DNA of 64,000 nucleotides from Macrothele yani (taxonomy: Eukaryota; Arthropoda; Arachnida; Araneae; Macrothelidae), in the NCBI GenBank assembly GCA_039090855.1, contig CM077006.1, forward strand, positions 45,269,336 through 45,333,335, written 5' to 3'. Shown here in pieces: positions 46,095-58,401 of this stretch. The position numbers were made by a program, and so were the translations under genes. The notes below the pieces were generated by a model, which did no database searches, was not told the DNA's origin, and worked only from the letters and a program-made list of their open reading frames with translations. Numbering within the stretch: position 1 is the first letter of the stretch; every line of letters starts with the position of its first letter.

Positions 46095-47239
46095 CACAGT
46101 CATATCAGAATAATATGACCACTCCCGCAATAACAGTGTACTCACCCAGACACATCACAGAGATATAAGGTGCCAGCCAGGGCAGATGAGCCACAGTGCT
46201 TACTGGGAGCACAATGAGCAGAGGTAGTATTTTAACAGACGTGCAAAAAGGAATGATCATTGGCTACTGAGGTGCTGTAGTAAGGGTACACCAAGAATGG
46301 ACTGCTAGCACATTGAGTACCTCCCGACATCATAACTGTGCATCCCCAAGGGCAATCAGTCCCAGAGAAGAATGTTGCCTTTGCCGACTGGTAAAGGGCA
46401 ATCGACATGCAACAGTGCAGCAATTGACCATATAAATGAACGCAGGGGCATTCAGGTATGTGTCTCTGATGACAGTAGAGCAAACCCTGTTACGCACTGG
46501 TCTCCGGAGTTAATGCTGTGCCAAGGTGCCATGTTAACCCAGGTCCATCGACAACGACACCTGCAGTTCACATGGGACTACTGTCATTGGACAGTGGAAG
46601 AGTAGGAAAAGATTGCCTTTTCAGACGAATTGAGGTTTCTACTACATAGAAGTGACAGACGGTGGCGGATATGGCATCAAACACACTAGAACCAACACCT
46701 GGGCACACTTGTCAGTGAAGTACAGGCAGCGGTGGCCGTGTGCATGTCTGGAGGATGTTTTCCTGGTATGACCTGGGACTATTGGATGGGTCCCTGAATG
46801 CCAATGGCTACCTATCCATCCTTGCTGACCTCATTCATCCCTTCATGTTGGGTGTTTACCCTGCTGGTGATGGTGTCATCCAACAGAACAATGCGCAATG
46901 CCACATTGCTAAGTAAGTGTGTGACTGGTTCCAGGAACACGACAGCGATGTCTCCGTTCTCCCTTGGCTGGTGAAATCGCCCACCCTGAATCCCATAGAG
47001 CACTTGTGGGACTACTTGGATCGACAGGTTCAATGTAAATGACCACTTGGATTGACCCACAACCACAACATTTCCAGGACCTCCATGTTCTGCTGCAATC
47101 TGAATGGGCATGTGTGCCTTGGGCAATCTTCCAGGGCCTCATTGCGTCCATGCTACACTGTCTTGCCAGTGTCATCCAGGGCTAAGGGTGGTTATTCTCA
47201 TTATTAGGTTGGTGGCTGTATTATTTTGATATGACCGTG
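46095..47239 (+). mobile_element. Tc1-like transposon H, heavily decayed
   Basis: Inverted ends CACAGTCATATCAGAATAAT and CACGGTCATATCAAAATAAT (minus strand of the right end). Coding starts near 46213 (M-S-R-G-S-I-L-T-D-V-Q-K-G-M-I-I-G) and is interrupted many times. The second catalytic Asp is Asn (I-Q-Q-N-N-A-Q-C-H near 46880), while N-P-I-E-H-L-W-D remains near 46990. Confidence 0.82.
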
Positions 47240-47324
47240 CATATCATGTTAGTCTTTTTTATTTTCTGACAGGTGTTGAAGCATAATTCATTATGCATTC
47301 ATTTCCTTTTCTGTTCTTTTCAAG

Positions 47325-47585
47325 GTGGATGATTTGAAGAATAAACTTGCCGAGCAGGAAGTGGATTTACAAAGAAAAACGAAGGACATTGACAATCTGA
47401 TAGCAACCATTCGCAAAGAAACTGAGAAAGTTACAAGGGAGAAATTCATTGCTGCTGAAGAAGAGAGGAAAGTCTCTGTCATCAATGAAGAGGTTGCTAA
47501 AAAACAAAAGGAATGTGAAGAAGACTTAGCAAGAGCAGAACCAGCTCTTGTTGCTGCTCAAGAAGCCCTTAACACACTCAATAGG
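47325..47585 (+). CDS. Dynein heavy chain, exon 8 in window (stalk helix 1)
   Basis: Acceptor TTCAAG ends at 47324; donor AGG|GTAATA follows 47585. 87 codons, phase 0. [13 protein letters not shown] starts a heptad-rich coiled coil ending [25 protein letters not shown], which leads toward the microtubule-binding tip. Confidence 0.97.
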
Positions 47586-48129
47586 GTAATATACATTATC
47601 CAAGTATGTTTAAATGAGTTACTCTGCAGCTTTTTATTTGAGCAGCTCACAAATTAGTTCTAATTTTAGCTTTCTCATGCACTTAAAACCACTTCATGAT
47701 CAAACCTTATTATTAAAGTTGATGCCTTGACTTTTTTGCCGAACCTGAGGTATTGCATGTGGAGCATTTTTTATTTTTTATTTGTTTCCTTTAAAAAAAA
47801 TGTATGCAGGTTCTTTATTTGTGATAATGAAAACATTAAAAATATCACCCAAAAAATTTTGATGTTTTAGAAAGTAACATAAAGTACTGTGTTTTCCTTC
47901 ATATAATCCATGGTGGTGGCTGGTGCTTAATTTGCAGTTCATGAAATTCAGGTAAAAGAAATTGTGTAATCCACACCTGCGATTTAGATCCCAAACTGTA
48001 ATTTCCTATTGAAAAGTCACAATTCATGGGACGACATGACAGTCTAAAGAAATAGGAAAACATTTACTTATTAAAAAAAACTCATTTGTTGTTAAGTGCT
48101 TTTATCAATAAGTTACCATCGTGCCATCA

Positions 48130-48455
48130 CAAGTTCAAACACAGCATAAGCTATCTGAGCAAGAGATAAAATATTTTTTTTCGAGTTCTAAAACCACATG
48201 AAAAATAAGTGACACTAAAACCCACAAGATCTTTCAGAACTCCAAGAGTTCCTTCTTCAGATGTTATAAATACTACAGCTGCTATTTCAAGGTTTCAGAA
48301 AACATAGCTGCAGTACTTCTGCCATCTGAAGAAGGAACTCTTGGCTTTCTGAAAGATCTCGTGGTTTTAGTGTCACTTTTACTTTTCATGTGGTTTTAGA
48401 ACTCAATGAAAATATTTTATCTCGTGCTCAGATGGCTTATGTTGTGTTTGTAAGT
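48130..48455. repeat. Palindromic pair of hammerhead-like motifs
   Basis: Arms at about 48130-48270 and 48310-48455 are reverse complements. Minus-strand motif: CTGAAGA (48260-48254), extra base, GGAAC/GTTCT stem, GAAA (48235-48232), AGATCT, T, GTGGG. Plus-strand motif: CCAT (48322-48325), CTGAAGA (48326-48332), extra A, stem, GAAA (48351-48354), AGATCT, C, GTGG (48361-48364). Likely a head-to-head pair of Penelope 3' ends. Confidence 0.55.
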
Positions 48456-49259
48456 GCTTTTAGTTTCTTTCAAGTGAATAAAAAGAAAAAATTGCGAGTT
48501 TTTGCAGCATTACTGCAGTTTTGTAGTTAGACCTAACAGTGTGAATGTGATAGTTGGATTCCATAGTATGGAGATCCATAGTTAAACATGCAGCATGTGA
48601 GCTTGTAAGTTAAAAAAAAAAATCTTACTGCTTGTAGACCTCTATCTTTGTACTGCATTGTGTTGTTCTGTTGTTAGCACGTTTTTTTGGTACTGTTCTA
48701 AATATACAACCTCTCCTGACAGTTATGAAGCAGATTTTTTTTTAAGATCATAGTGCCACAAAAACTTTAACTTTTGTGTTTTCGTTTTGAAGCGCCATAT
48801 TATCTGGAGAACCTAAATTTATAACTTTTTAACAGATAATCCATAATTTTTATGACTGAAATTAAGGTAATTATTATTTAGTTGTATTAAGAATTACCGT
48901 ATATACTCATGTATAGGTTGATCTCATGTATAAGGCAACCCCCTAATTCAGCAGCGAAGAATTTGTAAAAAACCTTGACCTGCATATAAGCCGACATTAA
49001 ATTTCATGGTTTTGGAAAACATATTGAAATGAATTATGCAAATTTATAAGATTATCTTCTGAAAAAATCTTCAGAATGTGATTCACTACCAGAGTTTCCA
49101 AATAATTCCTGTAGCATCCACAGCATTACTTATGCAGCATTTTTTGAAAGATCTTATAACCATTTCTGGTGAAATTGTGTCCCACAACCAGTGGTGTAAC
49201 CATGTCTCAATATCTGGGGGAGGGTCCGATAACACATACACACATTATATGTATACATA

Positions 49260-50491
49260 CACTACATTGACAAAAGTCACTGGACACCTCTTCAAAAGCA
49301 AATTAACAGATATGCTGCATTGTTAAGATGTGCAGTACAGCTGCAGATGGTATAAAAACAAGCCTGCAGCTGACTGCGATCATATTGCACTGTGAGGTTG
49401 AATGAAAATGTTGTGGCGGGAGAGGAGTGACTTTGAGAAAGGAAATATTGTTGAGTGTTATATTAGTGGGTTGTCCATAAGAGAAACCGAGAGGAGCTTA
49501 AACATACCCAAGTCAACTGTTTTGGATGTACTAAATAAATGGAAGACACATGGCGTATCTGAAGCAGCAAAATGTGCCGGCAGACCAAAGAAAATCAGTG
49601 ATAGAGGACGTCAAAGCCTCAGGAGAGTCATTACAGCTAATTGCACAAGACCTCAGTGTACAGGTGAGTAAAAATGCTGGAACCTCGGTATCTACCCATA
49701 CCATTCGCAGAAAACTTCATTCCATGGGTTACTGTGGTTGTGCAGCTGCTCATAAGCCTTTCATCTCCACTCGGAATGCTACTCGTCGTTTAGCATGGTG
49801 TAAAGAACATTTATAGTGGACCGTAGATCAATGAAAACAGGTCATATGGACTGATGTATCCAGGTACACGATCTATCAGTCTGATGGCCGTGTGTGGGTA
49901 TGGTGGAAGTCGGGGTAACACTATTTACCATAGTGTACTGTTCCTATGGTCAAGTTTTTAGCAGGCAGTGTACTCGTGTGGGGGTGTTTTTCGAGATATG
50001 ACCCTGGCCCATTGGTTATCGTAGACAAACCTGTTAAGCAGCACGTCTACCTCGATATTCTGGGCAATTATGCCCTACCAACTCTGTGGCAATACTGTGG
50101 AACCGAGCCTTGTTGGTACCAGCAGGATAATGCACCGAGCCATAAAGCAAGGACTGTTACGAGGTGGTTTGACGATAATTCCGTATCGTGTGTGGACTGG
50201 CCATCACAGAGCCGTGATCTTAATCCCATAGAGCATCTATGGGATGAATTAGAGCTCCGCATAAGAAGTTGGGAACCAAGGCATACTACTAAACAACAGT
50301 TAGCTGCAGCATTATGTACTGAATGGAGGCACATACCTATCGCTGTGTTCCAAAACCTTGTCGAAAGCATGTCTCGAAGGGTCAGTGCACGGATTAAGGC
50401 CATAGGTGGACCAACGTCAAACAAATGTATGTCAATAAATGCTATGTTGTGTTTCTCTTCTAGGTGTCTGGTGACTTTTGTCAGTATAGTG
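49260..50491 (+). mobile_element. Tc1-like transposon C
   Basis: Ends CACTACATTGACAAAAGTCA and CACTATACTGACAAAAGTCA (minus strand of the right end). TA precedes the left end; the right flank reads CA. Confidence 0.9.
49408..50440 (+). pseudogene. Tc1 transposase C, best copy of its family but broken
   Basis: Begins M-L-W-R-E-R-S-D-F-E-K-G. The helix-turn-helix part is clear (S-G-L-S-I-R-E-T, P-K-S-T-V-L-D-V-L). The first catalytic region is W-T-D-V-S-R-Y near 49852. Frame changes and stops occur at about 49625-49650 and 49815-49960. The C-terminal half from 49946 is open with Q-Q-D-N-A-P-S-H and [11 protein letters not shown], so all three acidic residues remain. The natural end G-G-P-T is overrun by a frameshift. 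Confidence 0.85.
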
Positions 50492-51157
50492 CATATATAC
50501 AATATTATATACATACTATATAAGATAGAGTTTGGAACCCCCTCCCCTACACACACGCAGGAGCAAAGCAGTTGCTGAGGCATGATCTAATGGGCACAAC
50601 ATAGGCGCATCTTTTGGCGACTTGTGGAACTTAGCGAACACAACTGTAAAACTATCATAGATAGAGCAGAAATGTAAATTACAAAGTTGTAGAACTGACT
50701 TTGTATTAGGAATCGATATTGTGGTTTTATTAAGTACACATTAAACACGTGTTTGCATTCTATGAAAAATTACAATCTTACAATGTATATTATTAAATTT
50801 AGTGTGTTTGCATCATAAAAAGTGTGCATTATATCATTATATTCCCAAAAATTTTGTGGGGGGAGGGTCCTTTACATTGGGGATCCCCAACTCTTAAAAT
50901 CTGGAGAGTTCTGCTCCCCCACCCTCCCATCCGTAGTTACACTTATGCCCACAACCCTTTCATCCAAGAAGTAACAAGATCAATATTGGCCTTTTTCAAG
51001 TTACCACCTTTCGTAAAGCACCATGTCTTTCAAAGGGCTAACCATGCTGATGGCTTCTGCCAGCTGTGTCACTATGAGTGCTGAAGACCACACACACCCA
51101 CGCTTGATGTGAAAACAAAGAGAATAAAGTTGCCTGATTGGTTGCATATGGGTCTTC

Positions 51158-54100
51158 TGTCATGGCGAAAATTTTAACCTCTGGTGAATTTCAGAGAGAC
51201 CTGATCAATCTTTCTGTTGGTTTATCAGAGATTAATTAATGCAAAAATTTTCTTCCATGACATACGTTAGAAGAAAATTCCTGGTTGAAAGGCAGGGGAA
51301 TTCATGCACAAAATTCGCTTGTCTTAATCACAAACAGGAAAACAAAATTTCATGTTGGAGAAAAAAAAAAAAGAAAAAAAAAAAAAGAATAATATTTGAT
51401 TTAACTGACTTTGGGGTTTTGAAAATAATTATTTTATCGGTTCTTTCATCGCAATAGGAAAAGGCGAGTAGGTGTGCAGCTCAGAGAATCAAAATTAATT
51501 TTACTTTCACATCACGGAACGAGAGAAAAAGAAAATTAAAACTAGTGATTTTCTGCAAAGCAAGAATCCGCCATTTTTGCGTTCCTGTTTCCAAAGTCGC
51601 ACAAAAGTAACATCTTTTCGTCTTTTTGGGGTAAGGAATTCAGCAACGAAATCTATTTTTAGACCCCAGGGTCAAAAAGGAGAGCTTGGTCTGCACGTGT
51701 GAAGGTCAGAGGTCACTCGAGGCGTGGGAGTGAAGGGTCCGTTGGGAAGCCGTGAGTTGCTAGGCTGAAGTTTCGACCAATGAGAGGGGTCAGCGGTTTC
51801 AAGCACCCCCAGAGTTTTTATCCGTTGAGAGTCACTTTGGTACTTGACTTTTGCTGACCGGCAGAGAAAGAGGACACAGCCGAGTCTCTCCTCGCCTTTT
51901 TGGCGGAGGAGGGGGCGGCAAGAAGGAAAATTTCGTATTGAAATCTAAACGGACAACAGTTAAAATTGAATTTCAAGGATCTCATTACTGGAGAGGAAAT
52001 GCTTGCAGATTCAACCCTCTCCTCCTCTCCTAGTGGACGACGGAGGAGTGAACTGCAATAAAAAGAAAAGTAATAACTACCGTGAATTGATCTCCGCAGG
52101 AGAATTTTCTGCCAGCGCAACCCGAATGCTGTTACTACTCGGTTCAATATGGAAGGAACTCTTCAAGCCAGTTCAACCAGACACTGGAAGTTCCGAAAAA
52201 AAAAAAAGGGGCATGCACGGCTTTGTAGAAGATACCGCCTTTAACTGCTGAATCGTCGAGTTGGGCCCTACTGATTACAACAAGGGGTCCACCAGCAGGG
52301 TTCCAAAATGCCCGTTTCCTGTATCGTTGGCCAAACACGCTGCCTCAGAAAAAGGAAAAGAGAAAAAAAAAAAGAGGGAAAAAAGCACCTTGGAAGTGAA
52401 GTGAAAATCAACCGGGACAGTGGTGTTCTCTGAGGGAGAGTTTTTTTTTTTTTTTATTATATTCATTTTATCTATTATTAGGCTGTGAAACCTTTTTTTT
52501 ATTATTATCGACGGTTAGTGTGCTTGGCAGGAAGTGTTGCTGCCCCCAGTCCTAAAGGTAAATTTCTCTCGGCATTTTCTTTTTTTGTATTATGTTGTGG
52601 GTTCTTTAAAATTATAAAACGAGTTGATTTTAAAATTGGGGGCTGTCGAAAAAAATATATTGCAAGTCAAAAAAAAAAGAGAGGGGAGTTGAAGATGCTT
52701 TCATTTATGTTTTTTTGTGTGTTGTCATGTCTGGTAGTTTAGCAACTTCCCAGGCCAGTAAATTTTAATGTATCGGAAAAATTTGGTTTATTGTTTGAGC
52801 ACAGTAAATTTTGGTGCATCGATAATAGTTTAGTTGGGCATGTGATAATTGAAAAGCAGTGTTATTGTGATGTCGTGGTTGATAAAATAATTGTAAACAT
52901 TTTTTCTCTAGCCTTTTTACAGCGTTGAGTTATTTTTTTTTGAGTGAAGATAAATTATGGGATGATTTATATTGGAATTTTGGGAACATATTATAGTGTG
53001 ATGAAATTGGAAACCTAAAGTGCTGTTTACATTCTTGGAGTGTTGAGTGTCGAAATTGAGATGGTAGGAGTGTTAATTGAGGACCAGTATTTTACATGCT
53101 CCAGATGAGTGTTAATCTCCCATTGGAAAGGGGTGATCTTAGGGCAAGCAGGGAACTTGTTCTAGGGCAGAGGGCTCTGAGTAGGGAATTTTCACCAGGA
53201 TGCGATATGTGCAGAATAGAAGTTAAAGTATTTTTTTGTTCTCAAGTTTAGTATTTCACAAAAAGAATGAACATCATGGGTTGAGAAGACACACTTTTGC
53301 TCACCAGTTCCAGTATTAATTGTTCTTTTCTTTGGCCTAAATTTCCTTGTTTTTACTATAAGGTTAAAAGTCTAAATGTAATTTTAATTTTCAATAAGGT
53401 GAAAATATTTAGTGGGTTATGTAAATGGTCAGTGTTATTGTCTGAAGTGGACCTGCGCATTGCCATGGTGCAGAAGAGTTTCCTTGCTAGTGATTTTTCC
53501 TGGGATATATGTGGAGAGAGATAAGTGAATTTTCCTGGAATATAGGTGGATATAGTGATTTAGGATTTCTTGGGATATAGAGAGATAAAGTGAATTTTCC
53601 TGGGATATATGTGGATACTGTGATTTAGGATTTCTTGGGATATAGAGAGATAAAGTGAATTTTCCTGGGATATATGTGGATACTGTGATTTAGGATTTCT
53701 TGGGATATATATAGAGAGAGATAAGTGAATTTTCCTGGGATATATGTGGATACTGTGATTTAGGATTTCTTGGGATATAGAGAGATAAGTGAATTTTCCT
53801 GGGATATATGTGGATATTGTGATTTAGAATTTCTTGGGATATATACAGAGATAAGTGAATTGTTCCTGAGATATAGTTGTGTTAGTTCTGGGCCAGATGT
53901 GCCTGGAGTATTTAGGGTTGAAGTACGACAGGCTCTTGCAGGCGTGGTTGATCAAGGTGGGATCATGCATTGGTTCGAAAGGGGAGATCCTTGAAGACGT
54001 GGTTTTTGGGGGAAAACTTGTCTTCAAACCCCCCCAGTAGTTTCGCTGCTCACGGAGATATGTACTGCCAGCGAGGGTCGGTCGAGCGTTGCTTCAAGAA

Positions 54101-55827
54101 ATGTGGTGAGATCATGTTAGAGGAAATTCTGTGCCTGATGATGATGTGTCACACTTGAGGATTTTTCCTTTCCCTTTGCATAGGCTGAAAGTGGATTCAC
54201 GACCCAATTTCACGCCTTCAGCCTGACTTGGTATTTTCTTCCTGTGTTGGTTCTCAAAACCCAGGGTAGTGTCTGAACTGAGAGTATTTGCCTCACCGCT
54301 ACCTCAGTAATTCACTGCAGGTGTTAAATTCAAGTTTGTTTGGTGATTTAAAGTATCTAAATTTATTTGTTTATGATTTGCTGTAGTGCTAGGGATGAAA
54401 ATTCTAAATTCTGGTTGTTGGTGTTAGTGAACTTGATATTTAGTTTGGAAATTTAGTTAATTGGTATTTTGAGCTTTTGTTTACAGTATAGAGTTATTAA
54501 GTATCCTGAGCTATTATGTGAAGTGCAGAGTGAGGTGATGTTTATGAGCAAGCTAGTGCAAGAAGATTGTTTGAATTTCTGAATTATGTTGATGTTATGA
54601 ATAGTGATAATTTTTAAGATTAGTTAGTGAGGTTTCTTTATAAGTGAAGTAGGTTCATTCAGGATAGTTCTATGGGTTATGTAATGTTAATTAATGCTTG
54701 TGCTCAGTGTAAATTCTGTTTTGAGGATAATTTACTTGGTTTGTTTACTTGCTGATAGTAGATTTGTTAAAGTATAACTTGTGGCTCTTAAAATAACTGT
54801 AAATTTAATTGAAGTCTTTGAATCTGGTCTGGGGATTGCGGAGTTTGCTAAGATTGTTTAGGTGCCGTAAATTTAAATCAATAAGTGTAAAATTGTAAAT
54901 TGGTCATTGAGCTAACTGGGTGAGAGAGAAGAGAGTACGTTTCAAAAGAACAGAATTTGTCCACCTTGTGGAATTAAAAATAATCCAGTATTTTTTTTTT
55001 TTGTAAGCTATGTGAATCATGGTATAATTGTGGATGCATGCCTAGTGTTCAAACCAACTGTGTTGACATATGTAAAGTTGTGCTTGTTCATAAGGCCAGT
55101 GGCCAAAGAGAAATAGAAAGTAAATTGAGATTCTGTTTATACTGCTGTGTTTAAGCAAACAAGAAAAAAGGAAATACCATCTGTTTGTCCCTCTAAATTA
55201 ACTCATTAAGTTTTTAAAGAAAAATAATAAATACAGGCAGTAGCCTTTCAAAAAAAGTTCAAAATGAGTGCAGTGTGGAAAGTTTTTGTGTGCTGTTGTC
55301 TTCCATGACTTGGTCCCATGTACTCCCCCTTAGCTTGACTAAGGCTATCGATCCGAATACTGGTAGTATAAGGTATTTCATAGCTGCAATTTTTGTCCTA
55401 TCCTTTTAAATTGACTTTCACCGCCTCCACAAGTTGTTGTTGAACGAGTACATTTTATCCTATGACTTATAGTGATACATTTTCATACACAGGCAACAAT
55501 ATTCACTTATTTTTGCACTTTCAGGTGACTCAACTCTGCGTGAACACAAACAACGCAAACTTTACAATAACTTCTTGTGGAATGTAAATTTTCAGATGCA
55601 TTTTTGTTTAGGATGTTCATGGCCTTTTCTAGTACGTAGAAAATATTTTTGTTTCGAAATGCATCCACCCATCTCCCAAATTTAAATTTTCTATAATTTC
55701 CATATTTTGAATTTCAATACCAGCATAAATATAACGCCTTTGATAAATAACAATCAATTCAATATAATCAATATAGTCTCAAATCAAATTAAAATTCAAT
55801 TTTTTTTTTTTTTTTGCCACCAAAACA
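51158..55827 (+). repeat. 5' LTR, 4670 bp
   Basis: Near-identical to 57102-61777. It contains only short open frames of less than about 90 codons (for example near 51851-52033) with no family signature, several homopolymer runs, and a 64-bp tandem repeat at about 53505-53870. Confidence 0.9.
53505..53870 (+). repeat. Tandem repeat inside the 5' LTR, unit about 64 bp
   Basis: Five units plus partial ones of GTGAATTTTCCTGGGATATA, GTGGATACTGTGATTTAGG and TTTCTTGGGATATAGAGAG. The same array is at about 59455-59820 in the 3' LTR, so it was present before the last reverse transcription. Confidence 0.9.
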
Positions 55828-57101
55828 TTTGGTGCCGTGACCATAGGATACATGCCTTGTCATGGAATTCAACCTGTACTGCACAGTAGTTACGAAAAAT
55901 CTTGAGTTTGGTTTCATATGTGAATTATTTTCTCGTAGTGATAAGTTCTGGTAGTCTCTCTCTCAGTGACCAAAGTAGCGAAAGTGCATATTTTTTGATT
56001 TTAGCTGAATTTCTGTGTATAAGTATTATAATATTTCAGTAGCAGTGTTTGTAATAATTGAATAATTTTGGGCTTAACATAAAAGCCAGTTAGGGCTTGA
56101 CACACATAAAAAGATTTTTTTGTGTTGGTGTAATATTTTCAGTGATATATGAGTAATTTCAGTAATTTTGTGCTTGACACACATACAATTTTTTTTTTGG
56201 GTGTTTACCTACATGAGTTTTCACACAAATAATTTCTCAAGCGTACCTGCATAATGTATAATTTGGTATTTCGAATATAACTAGTGCTAATTAATAGTTT
56301 GCAGTGTGTCACATATATATATGCAATTTCACACTTTTACAGATATTGAACTTCTAGGTGTATTTTTCATGTGTTGCAAAATTTTTTTACCTCTACAGTC
56401 CGAGTGTTGAATTAAGTGTAATTTTAATGTGTTGCATTCAGGCAATTTATCATATTCTGTTGAACTAAGCGAAGAAAGTGTATTGTAAAGTAATGTTGTC
56501 ATTCGAAAATGCCTGTTGTTGGTGATGTCAAATTGGTGAAAGCATAATGCAAAAATTGTAAGAGGCGTAACTTCTCTTCTCTCCTCACGCTGGTTAATTT
56601 AGTGCCTAGGTGCACTGGTTAGTTATTTTAAGTTAGGTTGTTTACTATTGGAGTGAAGTGTAGGTTCAGTGTTGGGTAGGATTAGTATTACTGTAGTAAT
56701 AGCCAGTGAGTTAGGAATTTAATAATCAGTTAAATTTCTTTTAATTTAATTTTCTCAGTGTAGTTAAAAGGTTAGTATTTGAGCCGGTGCAGAATTTTTT
56801 TTTTTCCTTCGTTCCGTGAAAATTTTTGGCTTGAAAAAAAAATTCTTTCACCTCTGTAATTAAGGTCAGGTGATAAGTAGCTTCGCTTCGGAACATTTGT
56901 TTTCCTAGTTCAGTGGTAGCCATGTTGGAACGGAAGTCAGCTCACCGGAAGTAGGTGGCGCTGCAGGTTTGTTTACATTCATCGGTTTGTTGACATGGTC
57001 GGAGCACGTGTGTGTTGAGTAGTAGGTAGAAGCGAATTTTCTGAGATTTTATTTTAAGTTTCGACTCGCTTTGCTCGTCTTTTTCGCAGGGGGAATGTAT
57101 T
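55828..57101 (+). other. Internal region of the LTR element
   Basis: 1274 bp without a supported coding frame. It begins with two T then the primer site and ends near a polypurine tract (AGGGGGAA, 57088-57095). The last 250 bases are less AT-rich and carry CCGGAAGT and AGGTGGCGCTG. They could be captured host promoter-like DNA, which is inference. Confidence 0.75.
55830..55842 (+). promoter_or_regulatory. Primer-binding site matching tRNA-His
   Basis: TGGTGCCGTGACC is complementary to the 3' end of animal tRNA-His (acceptor strand GGTCACGGCA plus CCA), two bases after the LTR. It would prime minus-strand DNA synthesis. The tRNA assignment rests on known tRNA-His acceptor sequence. Confidence 0.75.
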
Positions 57102-58370
57102 TGTCATGGCGAAAATTTTAACCTCTGGTGAATTTCAGAGAGACCTGATCAATCTTTCTGTTGGTTTATCAGAGATTAATTAATGCAAAAATTTTCTTCC
57201 ATGACATACGTTAGAAGAAAATTCCTGGTTGAAAGGCAGGGGAATTCATGCACAAAATTCGCTTGTCTTAATCACAAACAGGAAAACAAAATTTCATGTT
57301 GGAGAAAAAAAAAAAAAAAAAAAAAAAGAATAATATTTGATTTAACTGACTTTGGGGTTTTGAAAATAATTATTTTATCGGTTCTTTTATCGCAATAGGA
57401 AAAGGCGAGTAGGTGTGCAGCTCAGAGAATCAAAATTAATTTTACTTTCACATCACGGAACGAGAGAAAAAGAAAATTAAAACTAGTGATTTTCTGCAAA
57501 GCAAGAATCCGCCATTTTGCGTTCCTGTTTCCAAAGTCGCACAAAAGTAACATCTTTTCGTCTTTTGGGGTAAGGAATTCAGCAACGAAATCTATTTTTA
57601 GACCCCAGGGTCAAAAAGGAGAGCTTGGTCTGCACGTGTGAAGGTCAGAGGTCACTCGAGGCGTGGGAGTGAAGGGTCCGTTGGGAAGCCGTGAGTTGCT
57701 AGGCTGAAGTTTCGACCAATGAGAGGGGTCAGCGGTTTCAAGCACCCCCAGAGTTTTTATCCGTTGAGAGTCACTTTGGTACTTGACTTTTGCTGACCGG
57801 CAGAGAAAGAGGACACAGCCGAGTCTCTCCTCGCCTTTTTGGCGGAGGAGGGGGCGGCAAGAAGGAAAATTTCGTATTGAAATCTAAACGGACAACAGTT
57901 AAAATTGAATTTCAAGGATCTCATTACTGGAGAGGAAATGCTTGCAGATTCAACCCTCTCCTCCTCTCCTAGTGGACGACGGAGGAGTGAACTGCAATAA
58001 AAGAAAAGTAATAACTACCGTGAATTGATCTCCGCAGGAGAATTTTCTGCCAGCGCAACCCGAATGCTGTTACTACTCGGTTCAATATGGAAGGAACTCT
58101 TCAAGCCAGTTCAACCAGACACTGGAAGTTCCGAAAAAAAAAAGGGGCATGCACGGCTTTGTAGAAGATACCGCCTTTAACTGCTGAATCGTCGAGTTGG
58201 GCCCTACTGATTACAACAAGGGGTCCACCAGCAGGGTTCCAAAATGCCCGTTTCCTGTATCGTTGGCCAAACACGCTGCCTCAGAAAAAGGAAAAGAGAA
58301 AAAAAAAAAAAGAGGGAAAAAAAGCACCTTGGAAGTGAAGTGAAAATCAACCGGGACAGTGGTGTTCTCT

Positions 58371-58401
<31 letters not shown>

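Larger units (their letters stand above)
49189..50947. mobile_element. Non-coding hAT-type element hosting a Tc1
   Basis: CCCACAAC is duplicated exactly at 49181-49188 and 50948-50955. Ends CAGTGGTGTAAC and GTTACACTTATG are inverted, with ten of twelve positions matching. After removing the Tc1, only about 530 bases remain and carry no transposase. Confidence 0.8.

Noticed and set aside
51851..52033. Sixty-codon open frame repeated in both LTRs
   Set aside because: Its preservation follows from LTR identity; glycine runs come from a GGCGGAGGAGGGGG tract and no domain is recognisable.
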